Below are positions 34,154 to 45,500 of a stretch of 64,000 nucleotides of DNA, in pieces. How positions within the stretch are numbered: position 1 is the first letter of the stretch; every line of letters starts with the position of its first letter. The DNA lies in the NCBI RefSeq assembly GCF_002843385.1, contig NZ_MVDE01000007.1:62001-126000 (forward strand), given 5' to 3'. A model generated the notes under the pieces. That model did no database searches. It was not told the DNA's origin and worked only from the letters and a program-made list of their open reading frames with translations. The DNA comes from Labilibaculum manganireducens (GTDB taxonomy: Bacteria; Bacteroidota; Bacteroidia; Bacteroidales; Marinifilaceae). The translations under genes were made by a program, and so were the position numbers.

Positions 34154-36907
34154 CTATTTTACCTGAACAGTCGTTGCAATTTTCCGGATACCTTCTGATT
34201 CTGCAATCACTTTAATTGTTCCGGCCTCTCCTTGCTTTGCCTTAACAATTACCAATGCCAGTCCGTTAAATGCTTTGCGTTCATGAGAAGAAAATATTTC
34301 CAGATCGGATGGATCTCCATTATCTGTGGCAACAATCTCTCCCGGGCCTTCAATGCTGAATTTTATCAGATTATTTGAACGAGGCACCACAATTCCTTCC
34401 TGATCGCACACACTAACTGTAATAAAGGATAAATCTTTTCCATCACCTGTAATATAATTTCTATCCGCAGAAAGTTTTAATTGGCTTGCCTTTCCTGTTG
34501 TTTTCACGATCTCTTCAGCCCACTTTTCTCCATTTTTGTAAGCAATAGCTTTCAACTCTCCCGGAGTATATTTCACTTCGTCCCAACGAAAACGGTATTC
34601 TCCATCTATTTTTTTCTGATGTCCAAGCGATTTTCCGTTTAAAAACAATTCTACCTCATCACCTGAAGTTACAACATGTACCGGAGTGAGCTTTCCTACT
34701 CTTTCGGGCCAGTTCCAGTGCGGGAAAATATGTGCCATTGGTAAATCAGGGAGCCATCGTGCCTGGTAAAGGTAAAACCTGTCTTTTTTAAAGCCTGCCA
34801 AATCGATAATTCCTGAATACGAACTGCGTGAAAGATAATATGGTGTTGGTTCGCCAATATAATCCCAGCCCGACCAAACAAATTCACCGGCAACATAGGG
34901 GTGTTTATCCTGAGTAGCGAATACCTTATCGGCCGACGAGCCAAACGGAGCAGTATACAATTCGTAGGAACTTACATATTTCGTATTAGGATCACCACCA
35001 GAACCATCCATAGCAGGTGCACTGCTTCCTGCAAATACCGGAAACAAATAAGTTCCCCGGGTACTTAATGCTGATGCCGTTTCACTACTCACAATAAGCT
35101 TACCGGGATATTTCTCATGGAAATCTGGATAAAGCGGATGTGTATGAATTCCTTTCATCGCAACATAAGCGGGTGCATTCCGAATCCCTTCTCCCTGATA
35201 ATTTAAACTGATTACATCCGGCACTTCAGAAAACGGCATATCTGGTTTTGCAAAATTCATAGATGCCGTTGCAGGTCGTGAAGGATCTTCCTCTTTTACA
35301 ATATCGCGTAGACGTTTTGAAATTGAAGCGCCTTCTTTATCTGTATATTGTTCTCCTACTTCGTTGCCATAACTCCACATGATAACTGAAGGGCAATTTC
35401 TGTCTCTGCGCACAAATGCGCGTGTATCCTGCTCATACCAGTCCGGAAAAATCAGATGAAAATCAAGCGGTGTTTTCTTTCTTTCCCATACATCAAAAAT
35501 CTCATCAACCACCAAAAATCCCATTCTATCAGTCAATTCAAGTAATTCAGGTGCCGGAGGATTATGCGACAAACGAATAGCATTACAACCCAATTCATGC
35601 AATATTTCCAACTGGCGCTCAGCTGCACGTTTGTTAAAAGCAGCTCCCAAAGCTCCTAAATCGTGATGCTGATTTACACCTTTAATTCTTATTGCTTCTC
35701 CATTCACCACAATACCCTTCTCTGGATCAAACTCCATGGAGCGAATACCAAATCGGGTTTCATAAGTATCGATAATCTTTCCCTCTTTTTGTATTGAACT
35801 TACCGCCAAATACAAATTTGGAATTTGTGTTGGAAGTGGTCCCCATAAAGCTGGTTTGTCAATTACTACAGAGTTTTTAATTTCAGTTTTTCCCAAAGCG
35901 GAAACTATAACTTTTTCCGGAGAAAAACGGGCAACAGGATCACCTGTTTGAACACCATTTTTGTCCAAAGCATAAACAGTTGTATTCACTTCAATATGGG
36001 CTTCAGACTTGCTGTCATTATCAACAGTTACAACTAAATCTACTTCAGCTGATTTTTCGGAAACATTGTGAGTTGTAACAACTGTTCCCCACTGACCGAC
36101 ATGAACCGGATTTGTTTTTGTTAGCCAAACACTACGGTACAATCCTCCACCAGGATACCATCGGGCAGAGTTCGGTGGATTATCAATTCGGATTGCCAAT
36201 TGGTTCACTCCACCGGGAATAATGTAAGGCGTTAAATCAACCTGCCAGGAATTATAACCGTAAGGCCATCCTCCCACCAAATTTCCATTTAACCATACAA
36301 TTGCATATGACATAGCACCTTCTATTTCCAGAAAAATTGATTTTCCGGCATCATCAGATAAAATATCAAGTTTCCTGCGATACCATGCTACTCCATGACT
36401 CGCCAAACGTCCCATTCCTCCTCCAACTTCAGACTCCCAACCTTCCTGAAATGGTTCTTCAATACCCCAATCATGAGGTAAATTCAATTTTCTCCAGGAA
36501 CTATCATCAAAATCAGCCTGAACAAAAGGAAAATCACTTCCAGGATTTCCTTCCGGACGAATGAGACGCTTTTCAGAATCCTTAATAAAATGATTTCCTG
36601 TTGGTAAAACCCAAGCTTTCAGTACAGTTTGCTTTGCATCAACACGAACCGCTTCTGTTGGTTTCGAATCTGCAACCTTATCATCCTTACTATCGTTCAC
36701 TTCAGGACGCACATCATAAATAAGACTATCTGCATCTGCCTGCGAAGCATACTTAAAAAAATACCAATCGCTGTTGATTAAAATCCGTTCACGGGAATTT
36801 GTTTCGCTATTTTTTGTTTTCGAACATGACAGGAAAATTGAACATCCCAAAAGCACAAAAAGGCTCCTTGCTATCCAATTCTTAAATGATCTTATATTTG
36901 CTCTCAT
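34154..36907 (-). CDS. GH2 glycosidase (beta-galactosidase-like lipoprotein)
   Basis: A 917-residue lipoprotein (SIFLSCSK). Domains in order: a jelly-roll sugar-binding domain (about 120-280; NLPHDWGIEEPF, GGGLYRSVWL), an immunoglobulin-like domain, then the TIM barrel (about 400-690) with the acid/base Glu near 516 (IMWSYGNEVGE) and the nucleophile near 609 (VSSETASALS). Two further C-terminal beta domains of the DUF4982 / invasin-like type follow (VEKLTP-like start VGKLTPVHVVTSGDEVELFLNGKSLG). The family cleaves beta-galactosides and related sugars. In this operon, with GH67 and GH115, it probably removes a beta-linked side-chain sugar from glucuronoxylan, but specificity is not proven. Confidence 0.88.
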   Translation of the reverse strand: MRANIRSFKNWIARSLFVLLGCSIFLSCSKTKNSETNSRERILINSDWYFFKYASQADADSLIYDVRPEVNDSKDDKVADSKPTEAVRVDAKQTVLKAWVLPTGNHFIKDSEKRLIRPEGNPGSDFPFVQADFDDSSWRKLNLPHDWGIEEPFQEGWESEVGGGMGRLASHGVAWYRRKLDILSDDAGKSIFLEIEGAMSYAIVWLNGNLVGGWPYGYNSWQVDLTPYIIPGGVNQLAIRIDNPPNSARWYPGGGLYRSVWLTKTNPVHVGQWGTVVTTHNVSEKSAEVDLVVTVDNDSKSEAHIEVNTTVYALDKNGVQTGDPVARFSPEKVIVSALGKTEIKNSVVIDKPALWGPLPTQIPNLYLAVSSIQKEGKIIDTYETRFGIRSMEFDPEKGIVVNGEAIRIKGVNQHHDLGALGAAFNKRAAERQLEILHELGCNAIRLSHNPPAPELLELTDRMGFLVVDEIFDVWERKKTPLDFHLIFPDWYEQDTRAFVRRDRNCPSVIMWSYGNEVGEQYTDKEGASISKRLRDIVKEEDPSRPATASMNFAKPDMPFSEVPDVISLNYQGEGIRNAPAYVAMKGIHTHPLYPDFHEKYPGKLIVSSETASALSTRGTYLFPVFAGSSAPAMDGSGGDPNTKYVSSYELYTAPFGSSADKVFATQDKHPYVAGEFVWSGWDYIGEPTPYYLSRSSYSGIIDLAGFKKDRFYLYQARWLPDLPMAHIFPHWNWPERVGKLTPVHVVTSGDEVELFLNGKSLGHQKKIDGEYRFRWDEVKYTPGELKAIAYKNGEKWAEEIVKTTGKASQLKLSADRNYITGDGKDLSFITVSVCDQEGIVVPRSNNLIKFSIEGPGEIVATDNGDPSDLEIFSSHERKAFNGLALVIVKAKQGEAGTIKVIAESEGIRKIATTVQVK

Positions 36908-37023
36908 ACTCTTTTGTTTTTATGTTGATTGTTTAACTCTTACTATCAGCATCTCGTTTTTACCAATAAAATCTTTTCTGTAAAAGGATATGCTCCAACA
37001 AATACTACATTAGTTAGTATTCA

Positions 37024-39912
37024 TTAGTACAATTTACTCTCAGAAGGTCCCAAATAAGATGGTTTGAGTCCACCATTATCAATCATCAATTTTTGAAGCA
37101 CAATTCCCGGATCAATCAACCAATATTTCACAGTATGGGTTTCTGTATTATTCAGTTTGTGTTTTGACTTTCTTACTAATTTATTATCGGATACCGCTGT
37201 ACACCACCATTCTGCGTAATTCCAATCCTTACCTGCACAACCTTCATGCAGGTTAATAATTTGTGGTTCTTCATCATCTACAGATACCGCATATTTTAAT
37301 CCGTCTTTATTTTTAAAATCCTGCGTTGGTGCCAAACTCATGAAAAGAGTAATGGAATCATTTTTAGGTTTGTTAATCAATGTGAATGTATATTCCAAAT
37401 GTGAATTGTCCTTACTAAACTCCTGATAACCTTTATTTACCGGCAATGATGTTACACCTCCTTTTGTATTCCCCAAACCATTTATCACTTCCCAATCAAA
37501 TCCCTGACTGGTACTGCTTGAATTAAAGTCTGCAGCTTCAATGCTTACCACTCCATCGTTCTCAATAAATCCTTGTAACTTCTTTTGATTCAGATCAATT
37601 TTATCTGCAATAACGCCTAGTTCAATCACCTGACCATTAGCAGATACAGAAATTGTTCCTGCTGAATTACCGACAGGAAGCTGATCCCAGTTAACAGAAA
37701 CAAAATGTCGCTCTTCCTCTTTCAAATTATTTTCACATTCACTGATTTTCATCCACTTAGGAGTTTCAATTTTATAATCTATTGCTCTTTTTCCAGTATT
37801 GAAAAGCTCAAAATAAATTTCCTGCTGATTGATATTATCGAAGATTGAAAGATTCGCAGTAGAATCATGCTTTGTCCAAATTTTATCTTTCCCTTCAATC
37901 TTTATACAAAGCTGTCCTACTTCCGGTACTTTCAAATAGGTTACCTGAGGCATCGTATTACTGTCCGGCTGATTCCAATATGTATAACCAATATGCTGCT
38001 GTGCCATCATATGATTCCACTTACCATCTGCTAATTCCGTATGAAACTCAAGAGTAAGCAACGAATCACGCTTAAAAAGTTCAACTACTTTATCTGCCAT
38101 TAAGTTAGTTGCAACTCTTTTTTCTTTAGCATACTGCTTATTTTTAGCCACATACCAATACATTTCATTCAGATTGGCACAAATTCTTACTGGAAAATAA
38201 ACCAACTGATAAAAGGAATCTTTTTGATCCTCATCTATGATATCATAAAGACTTTTAGCTCTTTGTGCTAAACGGTTGTAATCCTCAACTACTTTTTCAA
38301 ATTCCCGGTAATGAATCAAACTATAGGTATGATTGTCCAATAATTCGGGTGTGCGACGCCTGTTATATTTTGTATATAAATCCAGCAGTTCAGCAATTTC
38401 TTTAGCATATTTTCCAGAGAATTGTTCTGATGCCCAATTCGTTGTATATTCTGATAATTCATTTACAGTAACCGACTCAGGATTCCATGCATAGTCGAAG
38501 AAAAATGAAATAGGTAACTCCATTGGTTTCAAGTCACCAACATTCACAATCCAAATGCGATCAACTCCGTGTTCATAGGTTAATCTCAATTGCTCCCAAA
38601 CCCGTGGTAAGGAATTCGTATTGAGCCACTTGTAATTACGCGGACCTCCAACATAATCAAAATGATAATACATACCGTAACCTCCCGAACGTTCAGCAGA
38701 TTCTGGTTCCGGCAATACCCTAACATTTCCCCAGTTGTCATCACAAAACAATAGTGTAACATCATCAGGTACTTTCATTCCCTTGTCATAATATTCCTGA
38801 ACTTCTTTGTATAAAGCCCAAACCTGAGGTGTTTCATTAGCAGGCTTCTGAGTTACCTCTTCTATAATTTTTCGTTGATTGGCAACGATATCTTCCAGTA
38901 GTTCGATGTTGGTTCCTTCTTCCATGGCTTCGTCGCCATCTCCTCTCATAGCCAGAGTAACAACACTTTCCTTATTCCCCATTCGTTCAATTCCCTCTTT
39001 CCAGAAAGCATCCAACTGATTTTTATTTTTTTTATAATTCCATTTTTTTCCACCGTATGGTTTCCATTCTGCATGTGCTCTCATCATCGGTTCATGGTGC
39101 GATGTGCTCATCACAATCCCATATTCATCTGCCAATTTAGCATTTAAAGGATCATCACTATTAAAACCAGCCCACCACATAGCAGGCCACAAGAAGTTGC
39201 CTTTTAAGCGTAAAATCAATTCGAAAACATGCTCATACATTTGATGATTGAATCCGCCGTAATTCTCAACCGCCCATCTTCCCAAAGCTGGTTCCTCATC
39301 GTTTAAAAAAATACCGCGATATTTAACTTTAGGTTCACCCAAATTATATCTACCTGGTTTAATAAATACTTCGGAATGCTTTTTTACAGGTACATCAGCC
39401 CAAAAATACCAAGGAGAAACTCCCATTTTACGACTAATATCGAACATGCCGTAAATTGTACCTCTTTTATCACTCCCGGCAATCACCAAGGCTCTATCAA
39501 CATTTGGTAAAGGATTCTCAACTACTTCAATTAAACTATTATCCCATTTCCCATTTACATCATCTGCGATTAACTTACCAGACTTAATTAATCCGTCTAT
39601 CAATTGACTTTTTCCAATTGTTCCTATAATGATAACAGTACCCTGAGGATTTTTTCCAATATGCAAAGGACTAGTTACTCCTGTTACTTTTCCGATGTCT
39701 TTTTGAAATAATTCAGCGACTTTGATTACACCTGAATAGTCTTTATCATCAATATATATGGGAGTGCCTTTTTGAGATTTTACTATCGGGAAATTGTTCT
39801 CATTTACTGAAAAAGACACAAGTTTATTCTCACTTAATTCCTTCCCAGTATCATTTTTACAAGAGATTATACTGAACAAGACAATCAACTCTAACACAAT
39901 AAATCTTATCAT
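37024..39912 (-). CDS. GH115 xylan alpha-1,2-glucuronidase
   Basis: A 962-residue lipoprotein when started at the ATG at 39912 (MIRFIVLELIVLFSIISC); in-frame starts further upstream add a tail that would bury the signal peptide. GH115 hallmarks are strong: GVSPWYFWADVPVKK, YRGIFLNDEEPALGRWAVENYGGFNHQMYEHVFELILRLKGNFLWPAMW, STSHHEPMMRAHAEW and VTLAMRGDGDEAM. A C-terminal beta-sandwich (GFDWEVINGLGNTKGGVTSLP) is present. GH115 removes (4-O-methyl)glucuronic acid from internal xylose residues of polymeric or long xylan. It lies between GH2 and GH67 in one operon. Confidence 0.95.
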   Translation of the reverse strand: MIRFIVLELIVLFSIISCKNDTGKELSENKLVSFSVNENNFPIVKSQKGTPIYIDDKDYSGVIKVAELFQKDIGKVTGVTSPLHIGKNPQGTVIIIGTIGKSQLIDGLIKSGKLIADDVNGKWDNSLIEVVENPLPNVDRALVIAGSDKRGTIYGMFDISRKMGVSPWYFWADVPVKKHSEVFIKPGRYNLGEPKVKYRGIFLNDEEPALGRWAVENYGGFNHQMYEHVFELILRLKGNFLWPAMWWAGFNSDDPLNAKLADEYGIVMSTSHHEPMMRAHAEWKPYGGKKWNYKKNKNQLDAFWKEGIERMGNKESVVTLAMRGDGDEAMEEGTNIELLEDIVANQRKIIEEVTQKPANETPQVWALYKEVQEYYDKGMKVPDDVTLLFCDDNWGNVRVLPEPESAERSGGYGMYYHFDYVGGPRNYKWLNTNSLPRVWEQLRLTYEHGVDRIWIVNVGDLKPMELPISFFFDYAWNPESVTVNELSEYTTNWASEQFSGKYAKEIAELLDLYTKYNRRRTPELLDNHTYSLIHYREFEKVVEDYNRLAQRAKSLYDIIDEDQKDSFYQLVYFPVRICANLNEMYWYVAKNKQYAKEKRVATNLMADKVVELFKRDSLLTLEFHTELADGKWNHMMAQQHIGYTYWNQPDSNTMPQVTYLKVPEVGQLCIKIEGKDKIWTKHDSTANLSIFDNINQQEIYFELFNTGKRAIDYKIETPKWMKISECENNLKEEERHFVSVNWDQLPVGNSAGTISVSANGQVIELGVIADKIDLNQKKLQGFIENDGVVSIEAADFNSSSTSQGFDWEVINGLGNTKGGVTSLPVNKGYQEFSKDNSHLEYTFTLINKPKNDSITLFMSLAPTQDFKNKDGLKYAVSVDDEEPQIINLHEGCAGKDWNYAEWWCTAVSDNKLVRKSKHKLNNTETHTVKYWLIDPGIVLQKLMIDNGGLKPSYLGPSESKLY

Positions 39913-40083
39913 ATTGATTTTATTTGTTTTTATCATTAAACTGAAACACATCACCTCGGGCTGCATAAATTGGCTGTTTTCACTCACAATCTCAGCTGAA
40001 GTTCAATAAAACTTAAATTTCTAAAGTCCTTCTCCAGTCATTTTAAAAAAAACATTTATCATCCATTTGGTTATTGTTAATCA

Positions 40084-42228
40084 TTAATTATGGTGAGTCT
40101 TTAAAAATTTAAGTTCCTTAAGATCTTCCAATTTAGATTTAGGTTGATCCAGTTGAGAAGGAATTGGTCTGTGAGAGAAAGTTTGAAAATAAAGCAAACA
40201 CGCATCCCTCCACCAGATAGCTTCCTTTAATTGTATTGCTAATTTATTTTGCACATCATTAAACCTATTTTTATCTACTTTTGATTGAAGAGAATTCCAG
40301 GTGCATTGAAAATATTTTACCTGTTCAACTCCCATGCTGTATCTGTAACACAATTCTGACCATAAATCTCTGCCATTAATCAATTCATAATTCCATGGTA
40401 AATGATGAAACCACAGCAAAAGTTCTTCCGGGCAAAGTGCAGGATCGTTATAAACTGAAAGCAAAGGTTCTGCATACTGACTGACAGCATTACTTCCGCT
40501 TGATGATCGGTTAAATCCAACACCTATGCTATCTGCCTTATGGTAATAAGTTGGCAACCAGTCTGGTCTTGCTCCGGAAATCTCACACCAGGGTTCCGGA
40601 CCATAATGATGGCCCCACCCCATTAAATGATGTAATCCCAGTGGTGTCATATAATTTACGGTGGCTTCTCTCGATTCCATCATGACACCTGACATTTGAT
40701 TCAAAAAATCCTGATCGTGTGAAAAGGTTTGCATTAACCACTCCTTTGCAATTTTCCGGGCAGATAATTGATGATTCCAGGCCAAACGACCAAAAGCATA
40801 CCAATTGGCCTGAGCAAAATGATGTCCGCACCAATTACTGTCTAAACCGATATTAGCTACTCCGGCAACAGCGGTTATGGAGTCATCGTAAACAGATCCG
40901 TCAGTAATCCGGGATACTGTTGAGTTTCTTCCATTTGTGTAGGTATCTGAGTTTAAAAACTCCTTAAACAGTGTTCCCAAATAAACCAAGTGATCCGAAA
41001 AACCCAAATATTCTTGTGTTATCTGTAATTCCGGCATCAGGGTAGTGTGCTGCATTGCACCAAACAAAGGACTGAATGGCTCTCTGGGCTGAAAGTCAAC
41101 AGGACCATTTTTCACTTGAAGGATTACATTCTTGCGAAATTTTCCGTCGAGAGGTTTAAATTCATTGTAAGCCTGCTTAGCGCGATCGTTTCCGTTAGGA
41201 TTGTAAACAAAAGCACGCCACATTATAATTCCACCGTAAGATTCTAAAACATCGGCGAGCATATTCGCTCCATCAGCATGAGTACGCCCAAAATCCTGAG
41301 GTCCCGGCAGTCCTTCCGAATTTGCCTTCACAACAAAACCTCCAAAATCAGGAATCAGAGAATAGATTTGTTTTGCTTTATCCTGCCACCAGATTCTTAC
41401 ATCCTTATTAAGAGGATCTGCTGTTGTAAGCCCACCCAGAACAGAAGGAGAAGAAAAATTTATGGACAAATAAACCTTAATCCCATAAGGACGAAAAATA
41501 TCAGCCAACGTCTTTACTTTTTTAAGATATTCAATACTTAAAACAGCCGGATTTGCATTTACATTATTCAAAACGGTTCCATTAATGCCAATGGAAGCAT
41601 TTGCCCGTGCATATTCTATATATCCGGGGCTTATTTTTTGAGGCAAATCCTTCCATTGCCAAATTGAATGACCAGCGTATCCTCTTTCAACCGTGCCGTC
41701 TAAATTATCCCAATGATTCAGAATTCTTCGTTGGTATGATGGTACTTCTACAATGTCAAAATTTGCTTTATGTGTATTATCAGTTTGTAAGTATCTTAAA
41801 TAATGATAGGTACCATATAATGCTCCTAAATCTGTATTTGCAATAATAATGGTCACATTATTGCCTGTTGTTCTTATGATATAACCGTCATTCCCTAATA
41901 CACTCAACTCTTCTTTCTTAAAGTAAGATGATAAATCTTTTTGGCTGGATGTGCCAACGCATAAACCATTTGAATTCAATCGGCTTACATCCTTCACCTC
42001 CCTATTATACAATTTATTAAGACCACTTTTGAGTTCTTTGTGAATGATGGTAAAAGTTGGAGATGATTGTGGTATCCAAATAAAAGATGGGCAGGCAAAC
42101 GACGCGCTTTCAATCGTTTCCATATGTGTAAACCACAATTCTGAACCATCCAATTTATTTTGACCTGAAGCCCATTGCGTTCCAGTAATAAAATACAAAA
42201 ATATGATCAAGAAATATTTAGTAAGCAT
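40084..42228 (-). CDS. GH67 alpha-glucuronidase
   Basis: A 714-residue exported enzyme; the ATG at 42228 gives the signal MLTKYFLIIFLYFITGTQWASGQ, while the frame start at 42267 is a TTG. GH67 blocks are evident: LGALYGTYHYLRYLQT, LNHWDNLDGTVERGYAGHSIWQW, YARANASIGINGTVLNNVNA, FVVKANSEGLPGPQDFGRTHADGANMLADVL (with Glu near residue 305 and the following Asp), and HWYAF-type WCGHHFAQANWYAFGRLAWN. GH67 cleaves glucuronic acid from the non-reducing terminal xylose of short aldouronates, complementing GH115. First gene of the GH67-GH115-GH2 operon, preceded by array C. Confidence 0.96.
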   Translation of the reverse strand: MLTKYFLIIFLYFITGTQWASGQNKLDGSELWFTHMETIESASFACPSFIWIPQSSPTFTIIHKELKSGLNKLYNREVKDVSRLNSNGLCVGTSSQKDLSSYFKKEELSVLGNDGYIIRTTGNNVTIIIANTDLGALYGTYHYLRYLQTDNTHKANFDIVEVPSYQRRILNHWDNLDGTVERGYAGHSIWQWKDLPQKISPGYIEYARANASIGINGTVLNNVNANPAVLSIEYLKKVKTLADIFRPYGIKVYLSINFSSPSVLGGLTTADPLNKDVRIWWQDKAKQIYSLIPDFGGFVVKANSEGLPGPQDFGRTHADGANMLADVLESYGGIIMWRAFVYNPNGNDRAKQAYNEFKPLDGKFRKNVILQVKNGPVDFQPREPFSPLFGAMQHTTLMPELQITQEYLGFSDHLVYLGTLFKEFLNSDTYTNGRNSTVSRITDGSVYDDSITAVAGVANIGLDSNWCGHHFAQANWYAFGRLAWNHQLSARKIAKEWLMQTFSHDQDFLNQMSGVMMESREATVNYMTPLGLHHLMGWGHHYGPEPWCEISGARPDWLPTYYHKADSIGVGFNRSSSGSNAVSQYAEPLLSVYNDPALCPEELLLWFHHLPWNYELINGRDLWSELCYRYSMGVEQVKYFQCTWNSLQSKVDKNRFNDVQNKLAIQLKEAIWWRDACLLYFQTFSHRPIPSQLDQPKSKLEDLKELKFLKTHHN

Positions 42229-42384
42229 ATGTATCGGTTTTGGCTTTATTAAAATATATTTTCGCAATTGCTAAAAACATATTAGGGTTAACAAATCAGA
42301 TTCTTTATTTTTATCAAATTCACTTTTTTACCTCAGCCATAGAATATGGCATTAAGCATTACAAGTGTTAATTTCTTTGGACTA

Positions 42385-42493
42385 CAAGATACATATAGTC
42401 TCTTCTTGAACTAAAACACTCTTGTTACCAACTATTTTCTGTTAGTTACTGCGAATTACATATTTGTTACATTATCTTTCCTATTGGTTACAT
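42385..42493 (-). promoter_or_regulatory. HTCS-type repeat array C and promoter of the GH67-GH115-GH2 operon
   Basis: Repeats start at 42424 (GTTACCA), 42445 (GTTACTG), 42466 and 42487 (GTTACAT), all at 21-bp steps. They have the same strand orientation as arrays A and B, which points to the minus-strand GH67 gene. A -7-like TATCTTG (minus strand, about 42385-42391) is 33 bp from the nearest repeat. The array ends 75 bp before the divergent HTCS gene, so it may also affect HTCS expression. Confidence 0.7.
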
Positions 42494-42568
42494 TGTGCTG
42501 TTAGGCTTAAATTAAGGCTTGTAATTTTCACACTCTTTAGTATTTTTTAATATTTTTAGACACCGTTA

Positions 42569-45500
42569 ATGAAAACTGACAAAACTATGCGCCCGAAACA
42601 ATATCTCACTCTTCTTCTTCTCTTATTCTCAATATCCGCTTTTTCTCAAAAAAAAAAATTATTCGACTATAACGAAGGGTTATCCAATAGTCTTATTAAT
42701 AAGGTTTACCAAGATCATTTAAATTTTTTATGGATCGCTACCGAAGATGGATTAAATCGATTTGATGGAATCAAATTTAAGTCGTACGCAAATAATATAA
42801 ATTTTAGCAACTCATTAAAAAACAACTTTGTAACTGCATTAACTGAAGATAAAAAGGGAAATTTATGGGTTGCTCAAATAAATGGATTGCAAATATACAA
42901 TCATGAAACAGAATCTTTCCATGAAATAGAATTAGCTCTGTCTCATCAAAAAGATCATCTGTTTATATCCTGTATGATAACATTATCAAATGGTGACATT
43001 TGGTTGGCAACAACAGGGCATGGATTGATTCGAATCGATAAAAACACCCTAAAACCAGATTATTGTGAAAAGCTAAATGAACAATTTGGCAAACATAGTC
43101 TGATAGATATTTTTGAAGACAAAGAAGGAATATTATGGATCGCTTCCAACCAGAGTTTAAATTCTTTTGATCCGGACACGAAAGAAATTAAGAATTTCAC
43201 CTTATCCAAAAACAATCAAACATTCTTCTTGAACAAAGAAATTTCATGTATCTGTGAAGGAGATCAGGACATTATATATATAGGGTTTTTAAACGGTGGA
43301 TTAGCTCAATTAAATAAACAAACCGGAGTTGTAAAACCAATCAACTGTGCAAACCAAAATGAAGACAATCTTCCGGTAAAAGATATTCTTTTTGATTCAA
43401 AAAACAGGCTGTGGGTAGGAACAGATGGTTTTGGCTTAAAGCTATTGAACAAAGAATCAAATCTATTGGAAAACTATACCACCGTGAATGCCTCTTTCGA
43501 TTTTTTAAAGAGTAAAATTCATTCTATTATTGAAGATAAAACTGGTAATATTTGGTTGGGTATTTTTCAAAAAGGCATTTATTTACTGCCCGAATCACAG
43601 GAAACGTTTAAAACCTATGGGTATAAAGCCTTTGATCAAAATAGTATCGGGTCGAGCTGCATAACGGCAATTGACGGAAATGGCAAAGAACTTTGGATTG
43701 CAACAGATGGAGATGGCCTGTATTATTTGAACCGATCAACTAAAAAAGTTAAACACATCCCTTTAAAAAATGAAAGTGGAATTTTTGTTGGAGAGAATAT
43801 TCTTACTCTGTATAATGATACAAACGACTATCTGTGGTTAGGCAGATATATTAATGGTCTTATCAGATATGATAAGAAAAACGGAAGCTTTAAGACCTTT
43901 ACTACTAAAAAGAACAACACTTCAGGTAAAACTTATAATAAAATCACGTCAATCACAAAAAACAAGCAGAACGAATTGATTATAGGAACCTTAGATGATG
44001 GCATATGTAGGTTTGACACTCAAAAAGAATTGTTCTACGACGGACTAGACATTCCCAAATCGCTGAATGAAAAAATTCCTAAATGGATTCTTTGCGTTTA
44101 CATTGATAAAGCTCAAAATTTATGGATCGGCACCTACGTAGGACTCTTTCATATTAACCTAAAAACAAAATCACTAACTCAGTATTCGAAAGAAAACGGA
44201 CTGCTAAAAAATAACACCGTCGACTGTATTCTTTCCGATAGTGAAAATAACATATGGGTTGGTACCTACGAGGGATTGGTGAAAATAAACGGTGATAGCT
44301 CCAGCTTTTATGATATCAACGATGGCTTATGCAACAATGTGATCTGTTCAATAGTTGAAGATGAATACAACCAATTATGGATTGGAACACATAACGGATT
44401 GTCCAGATTCAATCCAAAAGATGAGTCTTTTACCAATTATTATTCCTACGATGGTATTCAGGCCAATGAATTCTCGAGAAATGCGGCTTTTAAATCGGAT
44501 AAACAAGAACTGTTTTTTGGTGGTATAAATGGAATAACGCAAATCAGCAAAGATTATGCAACTATCAGCAGGGAAGTAAGAGATGTAATGCTTACTGAAT
44601 TTTTAAGTTTCGATAAACCGGTGAAAATTGGTGATAAATCGGGTAAGCATGTTATACTGGATAAATCAATAGTTCTTGCAGATACAATCAGGCTTCGCGA
44701 ACAGGATAATGTATTTTCGATTGGATTTACTTCAACGGATTTTGCCAATCAAACAGCTGTTTCTTACGAATATTTAATGGAAGGCTTTGATTTAAGCTGG
44801 AACGTAACCAGCTCGACAAATAAAAGGGCTACCTACACCAATTTAAATCATGGTACTTATACCTTTTCGGTGCGTGCCGTTGATAAAAAGAACCTGTCAA
44901 CGCCAAGAAAACTTACCATCATTATCTTCCCTCCCTGGTATAAAATGATTTGGGCAAAAATTTTATGGACTCTGTTAATCGGCTCTTTATTCTATGGAAT
45001 ATTTATGTTATACATGGAGAAAGTAAAACGCCTGAATGCGGAAAAAGTGAATGAAATGAAAATGCAGTTTTTCATCAATATATCTCACGAAATTAAAACC
45101 CCTTTATCGTTAATATTAGATCCCTTAGAAAAATTAATCAAACAAAATTTTGATGAGAAAAACTCGAGACTGTTCTTTATTATGCAGCAAAATGCCAATA
45201 GAATATACCGTTTGGTTAGCCAAATGATGGATGTGAGACGAATTGACAAAGGACAGATCCTTATAAAATTTCAACAAACAAACATCTACAGCTTTATTAA
45301 GGAGATAGCTCAATCTTTCGAACTGTTAGCCAACGATAAAAACATATCTTTCAGTATAACTACCAGCGATCCGGATATTGAGGTATGGATAGATCCTCTG
45401 AATTTTGAAAAGGTTGTTTTCAACCTATTATCAAATGCTTTTAAATTTACACTTTCAGGAGGTGAAATAGAATTAAGTATTACAAAAGAAACCATTGGAA

